A stretch of DNA of 64,000 bases from Dryocosmus kuriphilus (GCA_038277395.1 CM076193.1:68106677-68170676), one strand, 5' to 3'. Shown: positions 24,890-37,325, counted from the stretch's first letter. Notes: generated by a model from the sequence alone, not told the origin. Translations and numbers: made by a program.

Positions 24890-27620
24890 GAAAAATTAAG
24901 GTTGAAATAGAAAGATCTCCTCATTTAATAATAATATCTCCCCATTTAATAATAATAAGGCTCTAGATTCTGGAGCTGTAAGAGTACGACAGACGGAAGC
25001 AAGGAATTCACCTGGGATTGGAGTGGGCTCACCATAGACGATATTTGCTGGTTTCATGCTGATGTATTCCCTCGGCGCAGATCTCATGCCGAGAAGTACA
25101 TCTAGGATGGTGCAAACTCATGAGTCGTCGTGTTAGAGGAGTGCCGCCTTGAGTTGTCTATGCAGTCTTTTGACGAGACCGTTTGGTTGTGGAGGGTAAG
25201 GCTTTGTTCACAGGTGCTTCGTTCCCAGAAGATAACGTAGCTTCTGGAATGAGAGTGGTACAGCCTCACAGAATCGAGTGTAGCCATTCAAGGTTGTGAG
25301 ACATTTGCTAAATCCTCTACAAAGAGTTCGCTTAACCAGGTCTATGTCGATGTGCTCAAAGCATTCCGTTGGTAGCTCATAAATGCCAACATGTTACGCT
25401 GTGTAATGCCTTTTCTCTAGGGTGGAAAAGCAAGTGAAGCGAGTTGAAAATTGCTTTTCGTAATGTCCCGGGTACATAGAACTGACCATATCCGACGAGA
25501 TGCTGCAATATAGTCGTGTGTTCTGAAAATTAATCTGTCGAAGCTGGAGAGAAATGGTAGCAGAATGGAAAAGATATGGAAAGTCTTCATCCTCAGCTAG
25601 TGCTACTGCTAGGCCTTGAATTTCAGCAGCTTTTGAAATAGCATTTGCGTGTTACAGAGTTTCAGCAAGTAGGCCATCGGTACCTTTATCCATTTATTTA
25701 TTATATATTATTATTATATTATTTTATATTTGTATATTTTATATTTTTTAATATTTTTTATATATTTTATATTTTATATCATTTTATTTATATATATATA
25801 TATATATATATTTTTATTATATTATTATTATATTATTATATATTTATATATTTATCATCCATCTTGAACTGGGCAATAGAGTCCAGTCGAAAAAATTTCC
25901 ATGACGAAGCTTGCTATAGACGCTGTTTAAAAGCGGGCAGCAGTGATTTGTGATTAGTGTAGATGCTCACGCGCCAACCTTTGAAGACGTGCCGAAAGTG
26001 TTTAATTGCTGCAGAAACAGCATGTAGCTCACGAAAATATGTATGTTGACAATTGCTCCACAGGAGGTGTGAGATGTTTACTGAAAAGGGCAAGCGGTAG
26101 TCAGGAATACATGAAACGCTGCTGTAGTACTGCACCGATGGCTTGATGGTCAGCGTCGGCAAAAAATGCACTTTCCTTGTTGAAGTTTGTGTGGACAAGA
26201 TGAGTTGCATCTGCAAGGACCTACTTGCACTTGGTAAAAGATTTGTCAAGTCTGAGAAAATTGTCTTCCTGTACTTCAAATTGTGACTTGGTCAATTTTA
26301 TGACCAATCCGTTGTCCTGGAGTTGCTGAAATATGAACCACAGATTCTTCAGATGTTGTTATTCTTGAAGTACACAAGGAAGGACATGGGTTGCATCACT
26401 GATGATACGGTGAAACACTCGTGCCGCGTTTCGAAGTCCGAAAGTCATGAATGGAAATTCAAACAATCCAAACGGCGTATTAATGGTTTTTTTGGCGGTA
26501 TCCTCCAAATACTCAGGATTCTTGTCTGGTATGGTGCGGTCGTTGAATTTTATGAAATCACTACATGGTCGTCGTTCAACTGATTTCTTCAGAGCAAGGT
26601 GAAGAGGTGAGTACCATAGAGTGTCAGAACGCCTGGCGATTCCAAAAGCCACCAATTTTTCAAACCCATCCTTCGTTATTTTGAGCCTGTACGGAGCAAG
26701 CCGTATTTCTTTGCTAGAGATAAGTGATGGAGGTTTCGTCTCGGAAAAATGACGTATTGAGTGACTGGATGGCTTGAAATCACCATCTGGATTCGTGATC
26801 GCTGCGAATTAGCTAAGTTGTTTCGCGTAAACTGACTCTACATGTAACACCTTCGTCAAGACGATGCCCTTCATTGAAAAGATTTTGCCGGTTGTTGTGA
26901 GACTGGTAACGTTGTAAATGAGCTTCTTGTTTTGAAAGTTAACTAAAAGGCGAAAGTGACTCAAAATTTCAGCACCAATGATTGGCTTGGAGAAATCGGC
27001 GATGATGAAACGCCAATTGAATTTCGACGTGGGCCAAGGTTGAATTTCCCAAGAGAGAAACCCAAAGTCTTGATCGGTGTACCATTTGCTGTAAACAGTT
27101 GGTAGACTAGAGGGTCGAAGCTAGTTTTTAGCCGAGAAAGTAGAAGTACTGAGACTTCAGAACTTATGTCAACAAGGAATTGTATTTCAAAGGTTCGGTC
27201 TCCAACGAATAGGCGGCGTGAAGTAGTGGGAGAGTCACGCTCCGCCGCTAGTGACTCTCGGATTAGTTTCCCTGAAATTTGCATCCAGACGAGCATTTTT
27301 GGGCCCTAACATCCAATTTCATATGGAACTAGCAATTACTTGACCTACTTAACCAGTTCCGTGAAGAGCTTCGTGATCGCTGTCGTTGGTTCAGTTGGCG
27401 GGAGCAGGAGACGAGACTGGCGAGTTGCTTGACAGGTTCGACAACCTATGCTTCAAGGCTAGAGTCAGGTGACGAAGGGGGATTTCGTATAGTTTATGGG
27501 CGGGAGTTCCGTGCTCTTGCAGTGTGTTGTTATGTTGCACTGACAATAGCGGACGAGTTTGATCCGGTAGGTTGGTAAGCCATCGAGAGTGAAGCTTGTC
27601 CTCGTCAATATCTGGGACGA
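24890..27620 (-). pseudogene. Decayed gypsy-type LTR retrotransposon (gag, protease, RT, RNase H, integrase pieces)
   Basis: Minus-strand relic read from right to left. Gag-like sequence lies near 27.35-27.62 kb (pieces such as LVPDID and LWL-type motifs). A protease-like region at 26961-27296 has RLFVGDRTFEIQFLVD, where the DTG triad reads D-I-S-S, and GTPIKTLG. RT at 26359-26655 has GIARRSDTLWYSPLHLALKK joined directly to TPFGLFEFPFMTFGLRNAA, so the RT middle is deleted. RNase H at 25914-26279 has YFRELHAVSAAIKHF and YTNHKSLL. Integrase scraps lie near 24.9-25.3 kb. An AT-rich block (25690-25860) interrupts it. It is non-functional. Confidence 0.75.
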
Positions 27621-28440
27621 GAGAGCGCAGGTATCGAAAAAAATACGAGACTGTACAAGTATGATCTCTTACTGGCTAAACATCAAGGAGCTGCTGCAGT
27701 CTGGCCTGGCGTCGCAAAAATGCAAGAAAGTTTAGTATTGCGGAAGCTTTGTGCCTTGGCAGTGCGAGCACGTGGCGCAGGGCCATGAAAGAAAATTCGC
27801 AAAGCAGTTTCGTAGAGTCGTGTGTGCTGCATTAAACAAATTCACCAAGTTAGCTCACGTCGTGGTCACCAATGAAGGAATTACTTGCATCGATCCGACG
27901 AGAGAGGGTGAACGTGTGTACATGCATATGAGAGTATGTGAAGTGGTATGCTTGAGTTTTTGTATACTGTTACATGCATTATAAGTATAGTAAAAATAAA
28001 TAATTATGTAAAGAAAATGTAAAAAGCATATATGAAATTGTTGTCACTTAAAAATTTAGATATCGATATGCAACGCGGATCTTCTAGTATCTCAATATTT
28101 AAATTTCGTTGAAATTTTCAAAAAAAGAATTATGTGAATTAGTAATATGCTAATGATGCTTCTAATATTTGTATCAAATATTTTTCTATTAATCATTTAT
28201 TAATAAAAAATAATAATGAATGCATACCTATAGATTTTTGATTTTGTGATGCTGTGATTATAACCATGTTGAAATTGATTGTTTGAAGGATTGATTTATT
28301 TATAAGAAAAGAGAATTACAAATAAACTTTATCTATATCTTTGAAGCGGAAAAATACTTTTAATCCAGACAAGTTTCTAGAATGAAAGCTTGTTTTATTT
28401 GCTCATTTTTCTCTCTTCTTGAAATTGGTTTGTAAATTCT
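27621..28440. other. Intergenic DNA, no gene recognised
   Basis: Possible 5' end of the gypsy relic in the first 150 bases, then AT-rich sequence. The plus-strand ORF at 27751-27984 (77 aa) has no recognisable domain. Confidence 0.4.
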
Positions 28441-28449
28441 TTTCTTAAA

Positions 28450-30340
28450 TTAATTTTTCAAATTCAGTTTTGTGTGCACACTACGGTTTCAAAAGCGAAC
28501 AGAGGCCAAATCAAACATATAAAAAGTATCTTGAGATTAGTAAAAGTACAGATAGGCTTTACAGATCGAAGAAAAGGGAGTGGGAAAAGAATAAAATACT
28601 AGCAATAGAAGCTCATAGTAAGCAAAATAATCAGCGTCAGATGTACAGGGAAATTAATTTTTAGAAGAAAAGGCTTTCAAACTAGAACGGAAGTACTGAG
28701 GGACGAAAATAGCAATCTGGTAGCCGATACGAGAGAGAGGATAAATTTATGGAAAAACTATTTCGATAAGCTATTGAATGTACGCGAAGCCCCCGTTGAA
28801 GATAATCTCGGTGAAATCCACACTACTGATCCACTAATTGATGAGCCTACTGATAAAGAAATAGAAATGGCCATAGAGAAGTTGAAAAATAACAAAGCCG
28901 CGGGTATCGACGGCCTACCGTTAGAACTGATAAAAAATAGGAGCCCTTGCCTCACAAGGCAAACTTGTAAATTAATACGCGTAATCTGTAAAATAGAATG
29001 CATATCAGAGGAATCGAATACCGCTATTATTATACCCATTTTTAAAAAGGGCGATAAAACGAACTAACAATTATCGGGGAATTTCACTTTTTCCTTCGTG
29101 CTATAAGGTCCTGTCCAATGTAATCTTAAGTAGACTAGCCCCTTTTGCTGCGGAAATCCTTGGGGATTACCAGCGTGAATTCCGACGAAACTGGTCTACA
29201 AGCGATCAAATGTTTACAATTATACAACTGTTAGAAAAGATATGGGAATTTAACGAAGCAATACATCAGCTATTTATCGATTTCAAAAAAGCTTATGCCT
29301 CTATTATAACCGCATGAATGTACTGGATTCTCGAGTTCTTGGGTGTACCAAGGAAATTGGTTAGACTTATCGAAGTTTGTTCTCTGAAGAGTTTTTGATC
29401 CGCGATGGCCTGAAACTGGGCTATACGCTTTCGTGCATCCTTTTCAACTTAGTTTTAGAATACGTGATCAGACAAGTACAAACGAATCCGTCCGGTGCTA
29501 CCCTCAATGGGATAATACAGATTCTGGGATATGCGGATGATCTCGACTCAATCGGGGATGATAAAGAAACGGTAGCTAAAAATACAGAAATCTTGATCAC
29601 AAAAGCCATGGAAATAGGCTTAGAAGTTAGCGAATCGAAGACAAAATATTTGACCGTCGAAGATCAGAACAAAGTAATGAAAAGGGGGATCTGATGGTCG
29701 GAAATATGAAATTTGAAAGAGTTAATGAGTTTAAACACCTCGGGACTATTACAATTAGCGACAGTGACATTAAAATGGAAACCAACAGGCAGTTGCACGC
29801 TGCCAATAGGTGCTGCTATGCAAAAAATACGTTACGAACATCACGATTGCTATCTAGAAAAATCAAGGTAAGGATTTACAGAATAATAATAATGCCGGTC
29901 GTCATGTACGGGTGCGAAACGTGAGTTCTGACGAAAGGAGAGGAGAACGGGTTTAGAGTATTCGAAAATAAAGTACTTAGAAAAATCTATGGCCCAAAAA
30001 GGGACGAAGAGACTGGTGAATGGAGAAAGATGCATAATAATGAGCTGCATGCTCTCTACGTGTCAGTAGATATTAATAGAGTAATGAAAACGCGTAAATT
30101 AAGCTGGGCGGGACATGTAGCAAGAATGAGTAACGAAAGAATAGTGCCGCAAGTTTCAAGAGGGAAACCGATTAGTAAGAGACCTCTAGACAGACCGAGA
30201 AACAGATGGGAGAAAAACGTAAGGGTCGATCTAAGAGAGATAGAACATGGTTATTTAAACTGGATGGAGGATGTACAGGATAGAGATGCATGACGGTTTC
30301 AAGTAGATGAGGCAATGAACTTCCTCGTTCGAACTGCTAA
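28450..30340 (+). pseudogene. RTE-like LINE, RT and C-terminal region, frameshifted
   Basis: Plus-strand non-LTR retrotransposon. An RT leader at 28470-28664 is followed by the palm in pieces: NNKAAGIDGLPLELIK and IIPIFKKGD (28774-29067). FIDFKKAY lies near 29275-29297, and LKLGYTLSCILFNLVLEYV with ILGYADDLDSI at 29377-29694. After the RT come FKHLGTI, MPVVMYGCET, LSWAGHVARM and RPLDRPRNRWE at 29694-30293, typical of the RTE-like C-terminus. At least four frame breaks are visible and the 5' endonuclease is missing, so the copy is 5'-truncated. It ends in a short (TAA)n-like tail. Confidence 0.8.
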
Positions 30341-30343
30341 ACT

Positions 30344-30365
30344 ATAATAATAATAATGATAATAA
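30344..30365. repeat. (TAA)n-like 3' tail of the RTE-like LINE
   Basis: Run of TAATAATAATAATGATAATAAC directly after the LINE C-terminus. Confidence 0.7.
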
Positions 30366-30891
30366 CATATTTTTATAATTCAATTTTTAATACTATTACA
30401 GCTATATTTATATTTATAATTGCTTGTTTTTTTTTTTTGTTAAGCCATATACTTGACCAACTTTGATTTCACAAATTAATTTAGCTGTTCGAATAAAGTT
30501 ACTCCTCGCTCAGTTTTTTCTTCGTAGATGATTTTGGTAAGATAAGATTGTACACTTCAAATGGAGGGTCCCGTCAAAAAATGGCCCTGAGTGATTCTGC
30601 AACAACCCAGATATCGACGGACACTGAGGTGATCGGTTGCTGAGCTTTGTGAATGTTGACAAAACTGAGCACTTCGGAAAGTTCTACGATGTCGCAGGAT
30701 GTACACAGGATTTCATTCATCAAGATTGGATTTCTCGGCGACAAATTGATTGCCTTTTGTATCAGAATTAAATTGAAAAGTTTTCACTCACGTTAGCGCA
30801 CAGTAACGTGACCCGGTGAGCTTGGTAAATCTTCTAATTCAATCGGAAGTACACCGTCAGCACGGTTCCAGCTATGTACAGGTTACAGTCC
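30366..30891. other. Intergenic DNA, no gene recognised
   Basis: AT-rich for the first 120 bases, then of average composition. No ORF, RNA or repeat is recognised. Confidence 0.4.
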
Positions 30892-33800
30892 AAGCCCGGT
30901 AACCGGTCCATCCTATGATCGACCGGTTGCTCCCGCAGATGGACACTCTTCGTTCGAAGCCAGAAATAACGTTGAACCAGAATGTCCAAGTGATATTGGT
31001 CGAATTTCGAAATGACTTTCTTTTTCGATTTCTCCTCATACTCACTCTAATTCTACGTATAAAGTTATTGAATACACTCGGTGGATCATGCTAAATGTTA
31101 GTTAAGTAATTTGCCAATTCTTATTGAAAGGAGAATATATTTATAAAGCCAAGATATTTGGAAAATTAGAGTATCCGCTTATATTTTACATCTAAATATC
31201 AAATTGAAATAAGGTTTTCATTACTTATTCTTTTTAATAAACATTTATAGAACATAAATAATTGATTAAATATTTTACCTGATTGCTATGAACAAATTGT
31301 ATAAAAAAAATTCTCCTGCGGCCTTTTCAGTCTTAGAAAAAGCAATAAAACGTAACTACATAGAAGAAAGTAAGATTTAGGCTACACTTTTCAAACTTAT
31401 TTAAAAAATAGCAAGAAATTACGATTTTCTATCTTTCTGCGGTGAAAAGTTTGATTTAAACCAAAACAAATTGAAGGTTCGCGAGAAAAACAGCGATTAG
31501 AGTCCATTTTATTAAATTACTCACAATAACATTTTAAAAGATTTGATTGTTTACACAGGACTCACAAATATAAAAGAAGGTAACGAATTATATAATTCAT
31601 TACCTTTTCTGATAATTGTAATTATTTTGTGAGATTTTGTGAATCCTGCGTAAACTATAGAAATTCTTAAACAGTTATTGTGGATAATTCAACAAAATGG
31701 ACCCTGACCGTTTCTCCCTGCGACCCTTAAGTTGTTTAAATAATAGAGGAAAAATTGAAACAAAAATATGCACTTATCAAGTTCATTACACGGACCAGCC
31801 CGAGTTGAAAATCCTACTTTGAACTTCTACTTGTAGTACTTAAATGGGTTTTAAGAGGATATATATATATATGTAGCTTATTTTCATACAACTGAGATCC
31901 TACTTTGGCCCTTAAACGTGGCACACATTTCTCGTGAGGACTTCGTATGACTCTCCTAGGTCCTCCACTCAGTGCGCCTAATTATGTTGCGCACACGCCA
32001 TGGAACTGGCATGCTATATATATATAATGTGACCTGAAAAAATAATTATTTATAAAATCATTTTAAACTATATAATAAACATTATCACTTTACCCCTCAC
32101 AATTAAAGAAAATTCGACGATTTTTTTTTTCAAATTTTGACGCTTTTTGTAAAGTACGCGAATCATAAACATATTAGTTAGCATCAGGAGGAGTGTATAC
32201 TTCGGAAATAGCTGCACTTATGAATGAGACAAAGAAGTCGAGAAGCTAGTATCTCGGCGTTCTAGGAGCGAAAACAATACTTATCACACCGCGGTTTTCT
32301 AGAACTGAATGATGAAAATTTTCAAAATTCTAAAAAGTTCCATAAACGACACCACACGTACGCTTGTTTCATTTCACAGTGTAAGCGTCTAGTTTGGTTA
32401 ATCTAGACTCAAAAATTCACGAGGGACTAAGAAAACTTATTCACTGATGCACTTCGCGGAAAACACCACAACAGGAAGTACGAATGTTCGGGACAGGGAT
32501 AAAGATTTTTAGTCTGTTGGATTAAATGAAATAAACACAGAAATGATGTAGGCTGCAGTTATGTGGTGACTTGGACAGTTGGACGGCCATATTGTCCTTG
32601 TCCCCATCTACTGGTTTCGTCAAGCAATCTTAGCGCCATCGACGAGTAAAATAAAGACATCAAAACTGACGGATATCGTGGAAGTCTAAGATGGACCTGA
32701 TTTGCAATAAGTAGGATTTAGGACGACGAAGGTAGGACCTGCAGAGTAACGTAGGATCGAAAGGGTTCTTCATCAGGTTACGCAGGTTTAAAGAAGGACT
32801 TATTCAGGTTATGCCGTTTCAAAGCAGGTCTGAAATTTAGACTCGAGATGGCATTAATAAAATACCCATCATTCACGAGATTCTACCAAAAATAAATTAT
32901 TTAAAAAAACAAAATTTTTTTTAATAATTAAAAATTAATTTAAAAATACGTAAAGTCTTGTAATTCATTCATTCTTGAGGATTTTTTTTATGGCGATAAA
33001 AGTAATATTTAAGTCCAATAATCCATAAAACCCCTATTGCACATTCATAGGGTAGTATTTGGGGCACCCTAAACGAAGAAAAAGGGGTTTTGAATATAAA
33101 ATTAATAATTAATTCGTATCCTTTGACGAATTTTAATGAGATGGTGAAAGTATTGCCTATACTTTATTTTAAGTTTTCATGTTTCGTATGGACTTTACAA
33201 ACATGTGTTTTTCCACGTGTCCATTTTCCATCAATCGTTAGCAACATCGCAGGGACGGCTGGTATAATAAATAAGGAAATCGTAAGAGTAAATATTTTCA
33301 AGGAATAATTTAAATTAGTAATTTCAATATTTTAATTATTTATAATTATGAATAATACGTAAAATACAATAATAAAATAAAATAGTTAAAATTGTTTATT
33401 AACTGTAACACTAATTTATAGTTTGAAAAATATTTTTTCTATTAAAAATGATCGATATTAGCATTTTTTTAAATAATTTTTCGTAATTAATAATAAATCG
33501 CTTATTTCTAATAAATTTTCGTTAATACAAATATCCTTTCAACAAATTTGAAACCGATTTGATAAAAGAAAGTTTCACTTTGTGAAAGGTATTTTTAATA
33601 TTTATTTATTTAATTGCTTAAAGAAATATCTATAGTTATTTTAAGATACTAACAGTGTCACGTACAATATTTTTTTTTATAAGACTGAAAAGGCAATAGT
33701 AGAATCTTTGTTTATACAATTTTTTCCTAACAATGAAATAAGATAATTAATTAATTGTTTATGATCCATAAATATTTAATAAAAATTACAAATAATAAAG

Positions 33801-34151
33801 AGCTTATTTCAAATTGATATTAAGAATTAAAATTTTAAGTGGATACTCTAGTTTCCTCACTTTCTTCATTTTTATAAGTATATTCTCGTTTCAATAAAAA
33901 TTGACATATATTTTATCAGAATATGAGTATAACCACCGAGTACATTCAACAATTTTTCACGTTGAATAACGGTGAGTATTAGGAGAAATCGAAAAAGAGA
34001 GTCGTTTCCTACTTCGACTAGGTCACTCGTACACTCTATTCTGGTCCAAGCGCGAAGCGCATCATTATTTAGGGCTTGGGCCGAAGAGTGTTGGTCCAAC
34101 TGCGGATCGACCGGTCGATCCTTAGATGGACCGGTTATCGGGTTTGGGCTT
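30892..34151. mobile_element. 3.26-kb element with inverted arms of about 600 bp
   Basis: The left arm from 30892 (AAGCCCGGTAACCGGTCCAT) matches the reverse complement of the right arm ending near 34151. Shared blocks include GATCGACCGGT, ACTCTTCG, TCTTTTTCGATTTCTCCT, TTGAAT-ACTCGGTGG, GAGAATAT-CTTATAAA, TAGAGTATCC-CTTA and GCCTTTTCAGTCTTA. The pairing is still recognisable near 31500 and 33520. The interior of about 2 kb has no transposase ORF. A GCGCGAAGCGC word at 34051-34061, as in the 16.5-20.1 kb element, is present in the right arm but not the left. I infer a foldback or long-TIR non-autonomous DNA element. Confidence 0.7.
31549..31655. repeat. 107-bp near-perfect palindrome (MITE-like hairpin)
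   Basis: The outer ends GTTTACACAGGACTCACAAA and TTTGTGAATCCTGCGTAAAC pair with two mismatches. Inner blocks AGAAGGTAACGAATTATA and TATAATTCATTACCTTTTCT pair around the centre. The hairpin lies at the inner edge of the left arm of the larger element. Its size suits a miniature inverted-repeat element or a hairpin precursor; no function is shown. Confidence 0.8.
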
Positions 34152-34420
34152 TAGTATATATATAAGAGAATCATCTCATAATTTAGAACACAAAACAATT
34201 GAAATATATTTTGCCACAATATATTTACACATGTCTAAAAATTACGTTAATTTTTTTGGTCAAGTCGACCATTTACTTATGCTGCAAATTAAGAAAATAA
34301 ATTATTAATTCACGGACTTATTGCCTGAAGTGGAAAACATCGCGTCAAGAAGACTAGTAAGTATTCATTTATCTTATTAATTTATCAATAGGGCTGTTAT
34401 TTACAGATCAAAGATAGGTT
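34152..34420. other. AT-rich intergenic DNA, no gene recognised
   Basis: Short AT-rich spacer between the inverted-arm element and the LINE tail. Confidence 0.4.
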
Positions 34421-35252
34421 TTAGATTTTAGTATCCATAATGCCACTGCTTTATACGGAGCGGACATCTGGGCCCTGCGTTACCTCGAGGATATAAATGT
34501 TATTCAAAATAGCTTTTTAAAGCGATTATACTATTAGCCTAGAAACACTTCCGGACATTTTATTAGGGGCAGCATTAAAGCATCCAAGGGAGCATACAAT
34601 TGGTGGATTCCTCTCACTAACATGGATGAGGATAGACTGCCTCGAATTTGTTTCAAGAGAATTTTGCCACTTTGACCAAGAGAGCAATTCAAGCTTGGAG
34701 TTTTACTAACCCTCCCAGTTGAAATTCTTGCTGGAAACGATAGGAGAAGGGAGTAGTGGAGCAGCCAGTTGGCTAATCCACGATTAGTTTCTGCTGAAAG
34801 ACTAACATTCTTAGTTTAGTATAACCATAAACCAAGTAATCAAGTCAAAATATAATAATTTTTTTCAGAATTGTAAGTCAACCGGGTCCCACGGAATCGC
34901 ACCTTCAATTTAAAAGCAGTCTCACCAAAAAAAAATTCTTAGCCAGCTAAGAGTCGGTCAGGAATTGAAACTTAAACTATATTTTAAGGGTCTCTCATAT
35001 GTCGTCGACTCTGAACAAATTTTTAGTCTACATAATAAAGTAGAATACAAGGATCTAGCTCATATACTGCATTGGTGCCCTATCCACACCGATTTACGAA
35101 TTTTTTACCTCAAAAAACATTTAATTTTCACTGAGAACACTTTTGTCTCATTAGAGCTATTACTGGTTGTTCATAAAATTGGCCAACTAAACGAAATTTT
35201 TAATTATATTGTTCAAGAGTTAAGCATAAGCTCCTTTACTATACATGAGTAG
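34421..35252 (+). pseudogene. 3' fragment of an R1/I-type LINE
   Basis: After a frameshift near 34450 the plus strand reads YGADIWALRYLEDINVIQNS and FLKRLYY (34455-34535). These are followed by NTSGHFIRGS and WWIPLTNMDEDRLPRICFKR in shifted frames (34540-34665). A C-terminal stretch at 34965-35252 has RVGQELKLKLYFKGLSY and HILHWCPIHTDLR, resembling the terminal CCHC region of R1-type LINEs. No RT palm is present, so only the 3' end was inserted or survived. Confidence 0.65.
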
Positions 35253-35408
35253 TCCTCCGACTGGTTTCCGCTTAGTGTAACTATTTATCTAATTCAGACT
35301 TCACCAAGTAGGAGAAGTATCCTCACTTAACGGACTAGCATGAATTTTTCGTTATTCTAAAAATCATAGTTTATAAAAACAGCAACTTTATTTGTGCACT
35401 TATTGCTT

Positions 35409-35662
35409 ACCTTCTGCGTATTATTATCTTCTCTATTCATAATTCGCGAAATGTTTTCTGCAGTTTCTCGATGCTTAAGAGATTTTGTACTTGAATTATT
35501 TCTTTCTTTTTTAGTATTTACTGTACTGAACTGAAATGTCGACGCTTTTCCTTTAACATTGGTTATGCTTTCTTCCATCTCTGCGACAGAACCACAGCTG
35601 CTGTCATATAATGTACTATCAGATCTGGTACTCTCTGGTATCGCAGCTAACTCAGACTGCAT
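35409..35662 (-). CDS. Candidate host-gene exon with a 5' splice donor
   Basis: Minus-strand open frame that begins at an ATG (35660-35662), or enters after a pyrimidine-rich tract ending TTTAAG (about 35,686). It runs about 84 codons to a consensus-like donor CAGAAG|GTAAGC with the exon end near 35409. The peptide is rich in Ser, Thr, Glu, Asn and Lys (MQSELAAIPESTRSDSTLYD at its start), with no recognisable domain, so probably disordered. It does not match the surrounding transposon families. A chance ORF next to a chance donor remains possible. Confidence 0.3.
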
Positions 35663-36114
35663 ATCATCAGCAATGAACGAAAAGCTTAAAAAAAATGAAT
35701 TGGTTATAACTTCGAATTTATTTATGGAAAATATTCAAACCTCTCCCTGTCTGGTGCAAATTTTGAAAACAAAAAGGGTTATCTATCTTAATACATTTTA
35801 TTTTTAAATCTATATTTGAACGAATCAGTTTCATTCCGATTCAATCTTTAAAAAAATCCAAGGATGACGAAGACTCCAATCCAACTTAATTCATCCTAAT
35901 CCGACTTTGGTCGAGAGATTACAATCCAACTCGATTATTAACCGTTAATTTAATACCGTTGACCGATTAGTTTTGTTCATTGGTGGATAAGCATAGCTCC
36001 CAACTGTTTCTCGCAGCTGTAAAAATCAGTAAGCGCATAGGGGAGCAGCAGGGAATTTTGCGCGGCGTGTAACTCATAGCAAGGAAAATTATACCTGTAT
36101 AGCAATAATGTTAT
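35663..36114. other. Intergenic DNA, no gene recognised
   Basis: Contains diverged repeats of a TCCAA(A/T)CCAACT/AATCCGACT kind near 35,850-35,940 (short degenerate repeats). No ORF is supported. Confidence 0.35.
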
Positions 36115-36185
36115 TAAAATATCAGGAAAATTGGTTCAACGTCTAGGATTAGTATAAGAAAGAAAATTCGAATGTTGGCGACTTC

Positions 36186-36252
36186 ATCTAGACTTTTATT
36201 AGTATGTTGTTTTAAACGTTTCGAAACCGGACCGCTTTCCTCTTCAGTAAAT
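36186..36252 (-). ncRNA. Hammerhead ribozyme motif, left arm
   Basis: On the minus strand: AUUUA, then CUGAAGA (core CUGANGA), one extra G, and stem II GAAAGCG with partner CGGTTTC (one mismatch) around a GTC loop. GAAAC, then a GUC cleavage triplet (36193-36191) followed by UAGAU, which pairs with the 5' AUUUA as stem I with one G-U. All conserved core positions are present. The extra nucleotide before stem II also occurs in the other Penelope-type motifs in this window. Confidence 0.6.
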
Positions 36253-37212
36253 TCTATAATGACAATAGGCAAGATATAAAAGATGTAATTAATGATAGGC
36301 CAAAATGTTAAAAATTAATGATATTTGCCAAATTCAATACATTGTTAAAATCTTTATGAAATTGTCGAAGAAATTTTTCTAAGAAATTTTAGATTGTCAG
36401 TTTTGGAAGTATAAACTTTTTGGGTTAAATGTGGTTGCAATTCTGAATTTTTTTAGGTAATTATTGAAATTATTACTGGATACATGTTATTTTTTATTAA
36501 TATTAAGTAGGGAAACATTTTTTTAAAGGAGATTGTACGAATTTTAATATTGCTTACCCTAAATTAGAACGATGTTTAATTTTCCATAATATTTGTAATC
36601 GTTGATTTTCTAATATATGTTACTTCATGATTATAAGAGACGTATAATTTAAAACTGTTGTAAAATTGATTTTTTGGATAAACTAATATAAATAAGGAAT
36701 TGTTCGCAGGAGCATAAAAACCCATGGATTATTCTCCAACAAACAACTCAACACTGATACTCCAAAAAAATTTCCAAAAAAAATGAGGTTCAAAATTTTA
36801 CAAAAGTTTTAAATTATACGTCACTTATAATCATGAAATGAAATATCTTAGAAAATCAAAGATTACAAATATTATGGAAAATTAAACATCATTCTAACCT
36901 AGGGTAAGCAATATCAAAATTCGTACAATCTTCTTTAAAAAAATGTTTCCCTACTTAATAATTTTAAAAAAATAACATGTTTCCATTAATAATTTCAATA
37001 GTTACCTAAAAAAAATTCAGAATTGCAAACACTGTTTAGCCTAAAAAATTTATACTTCCAGAACTGACAGTCCAAAAATTTTTTCGAAAAATTTCTTCGA
37101 TAATTTCATAAAGATTTTAAACATGTATTGAATTTGGTAAATATCATTAATTTTTAACATCTTGGCCTATCACTAATCACATCTTTTATATCTTGCCTAT
37201 TGTCATTATAGA

Positions 37213-37276
37213 ATTTACTGATGAGGAAAGCGGTCCGCTTTCGAAATGTTTAAAACAACATACTAACGAAAGTCTA
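37213..37276 (+). ncRNA. Hammerhead ribozyme motif, right arm
   Basis: AUUUA (37213-37217) and CUGAUGA (37218-37224) are followed by an extra G and stem II GAAAGCG/CGCTTTC (37226-37232 with 37236-37242) with loop GTC. GAAA lies at 37243-37246. A downstream GUC triplet is followed by UAAAU, able to pair with AUUUA as stem I. Stem II is perfect here, whereas the left arm has a mismatch. Stem III is short and imperfect in both arms. Confidence 0.6.
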
Positions 37277-37325
37277 AATGAATTCGCCAACATTGGAATT
37301 TTTTCGCGTTATTAAAATATGTGTT

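Larger units (their letters stand above)
36115..37325. mobile_element. Palindromic Penelope-like terminal repeats in inverted orientation
   Basis: The left arm (about 36115-36690) and right arm (about 36785-37325) are reverse complements with scattered mismatches. TTGGCGACTTCATCTAGACTTTTATTAGTATGTTG is mirrored at the far right end, and ATTTTCCATAATATTTGTAATC is mirrored near 36861-36882. The centre lies near 36,740. Each arm carries a hammerhead core, so the unit is probably two facing copies of a Penelope-like element's terminal repeat. No RT or GIY-YIG nuclease lies between them. Confidence 0.7.
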
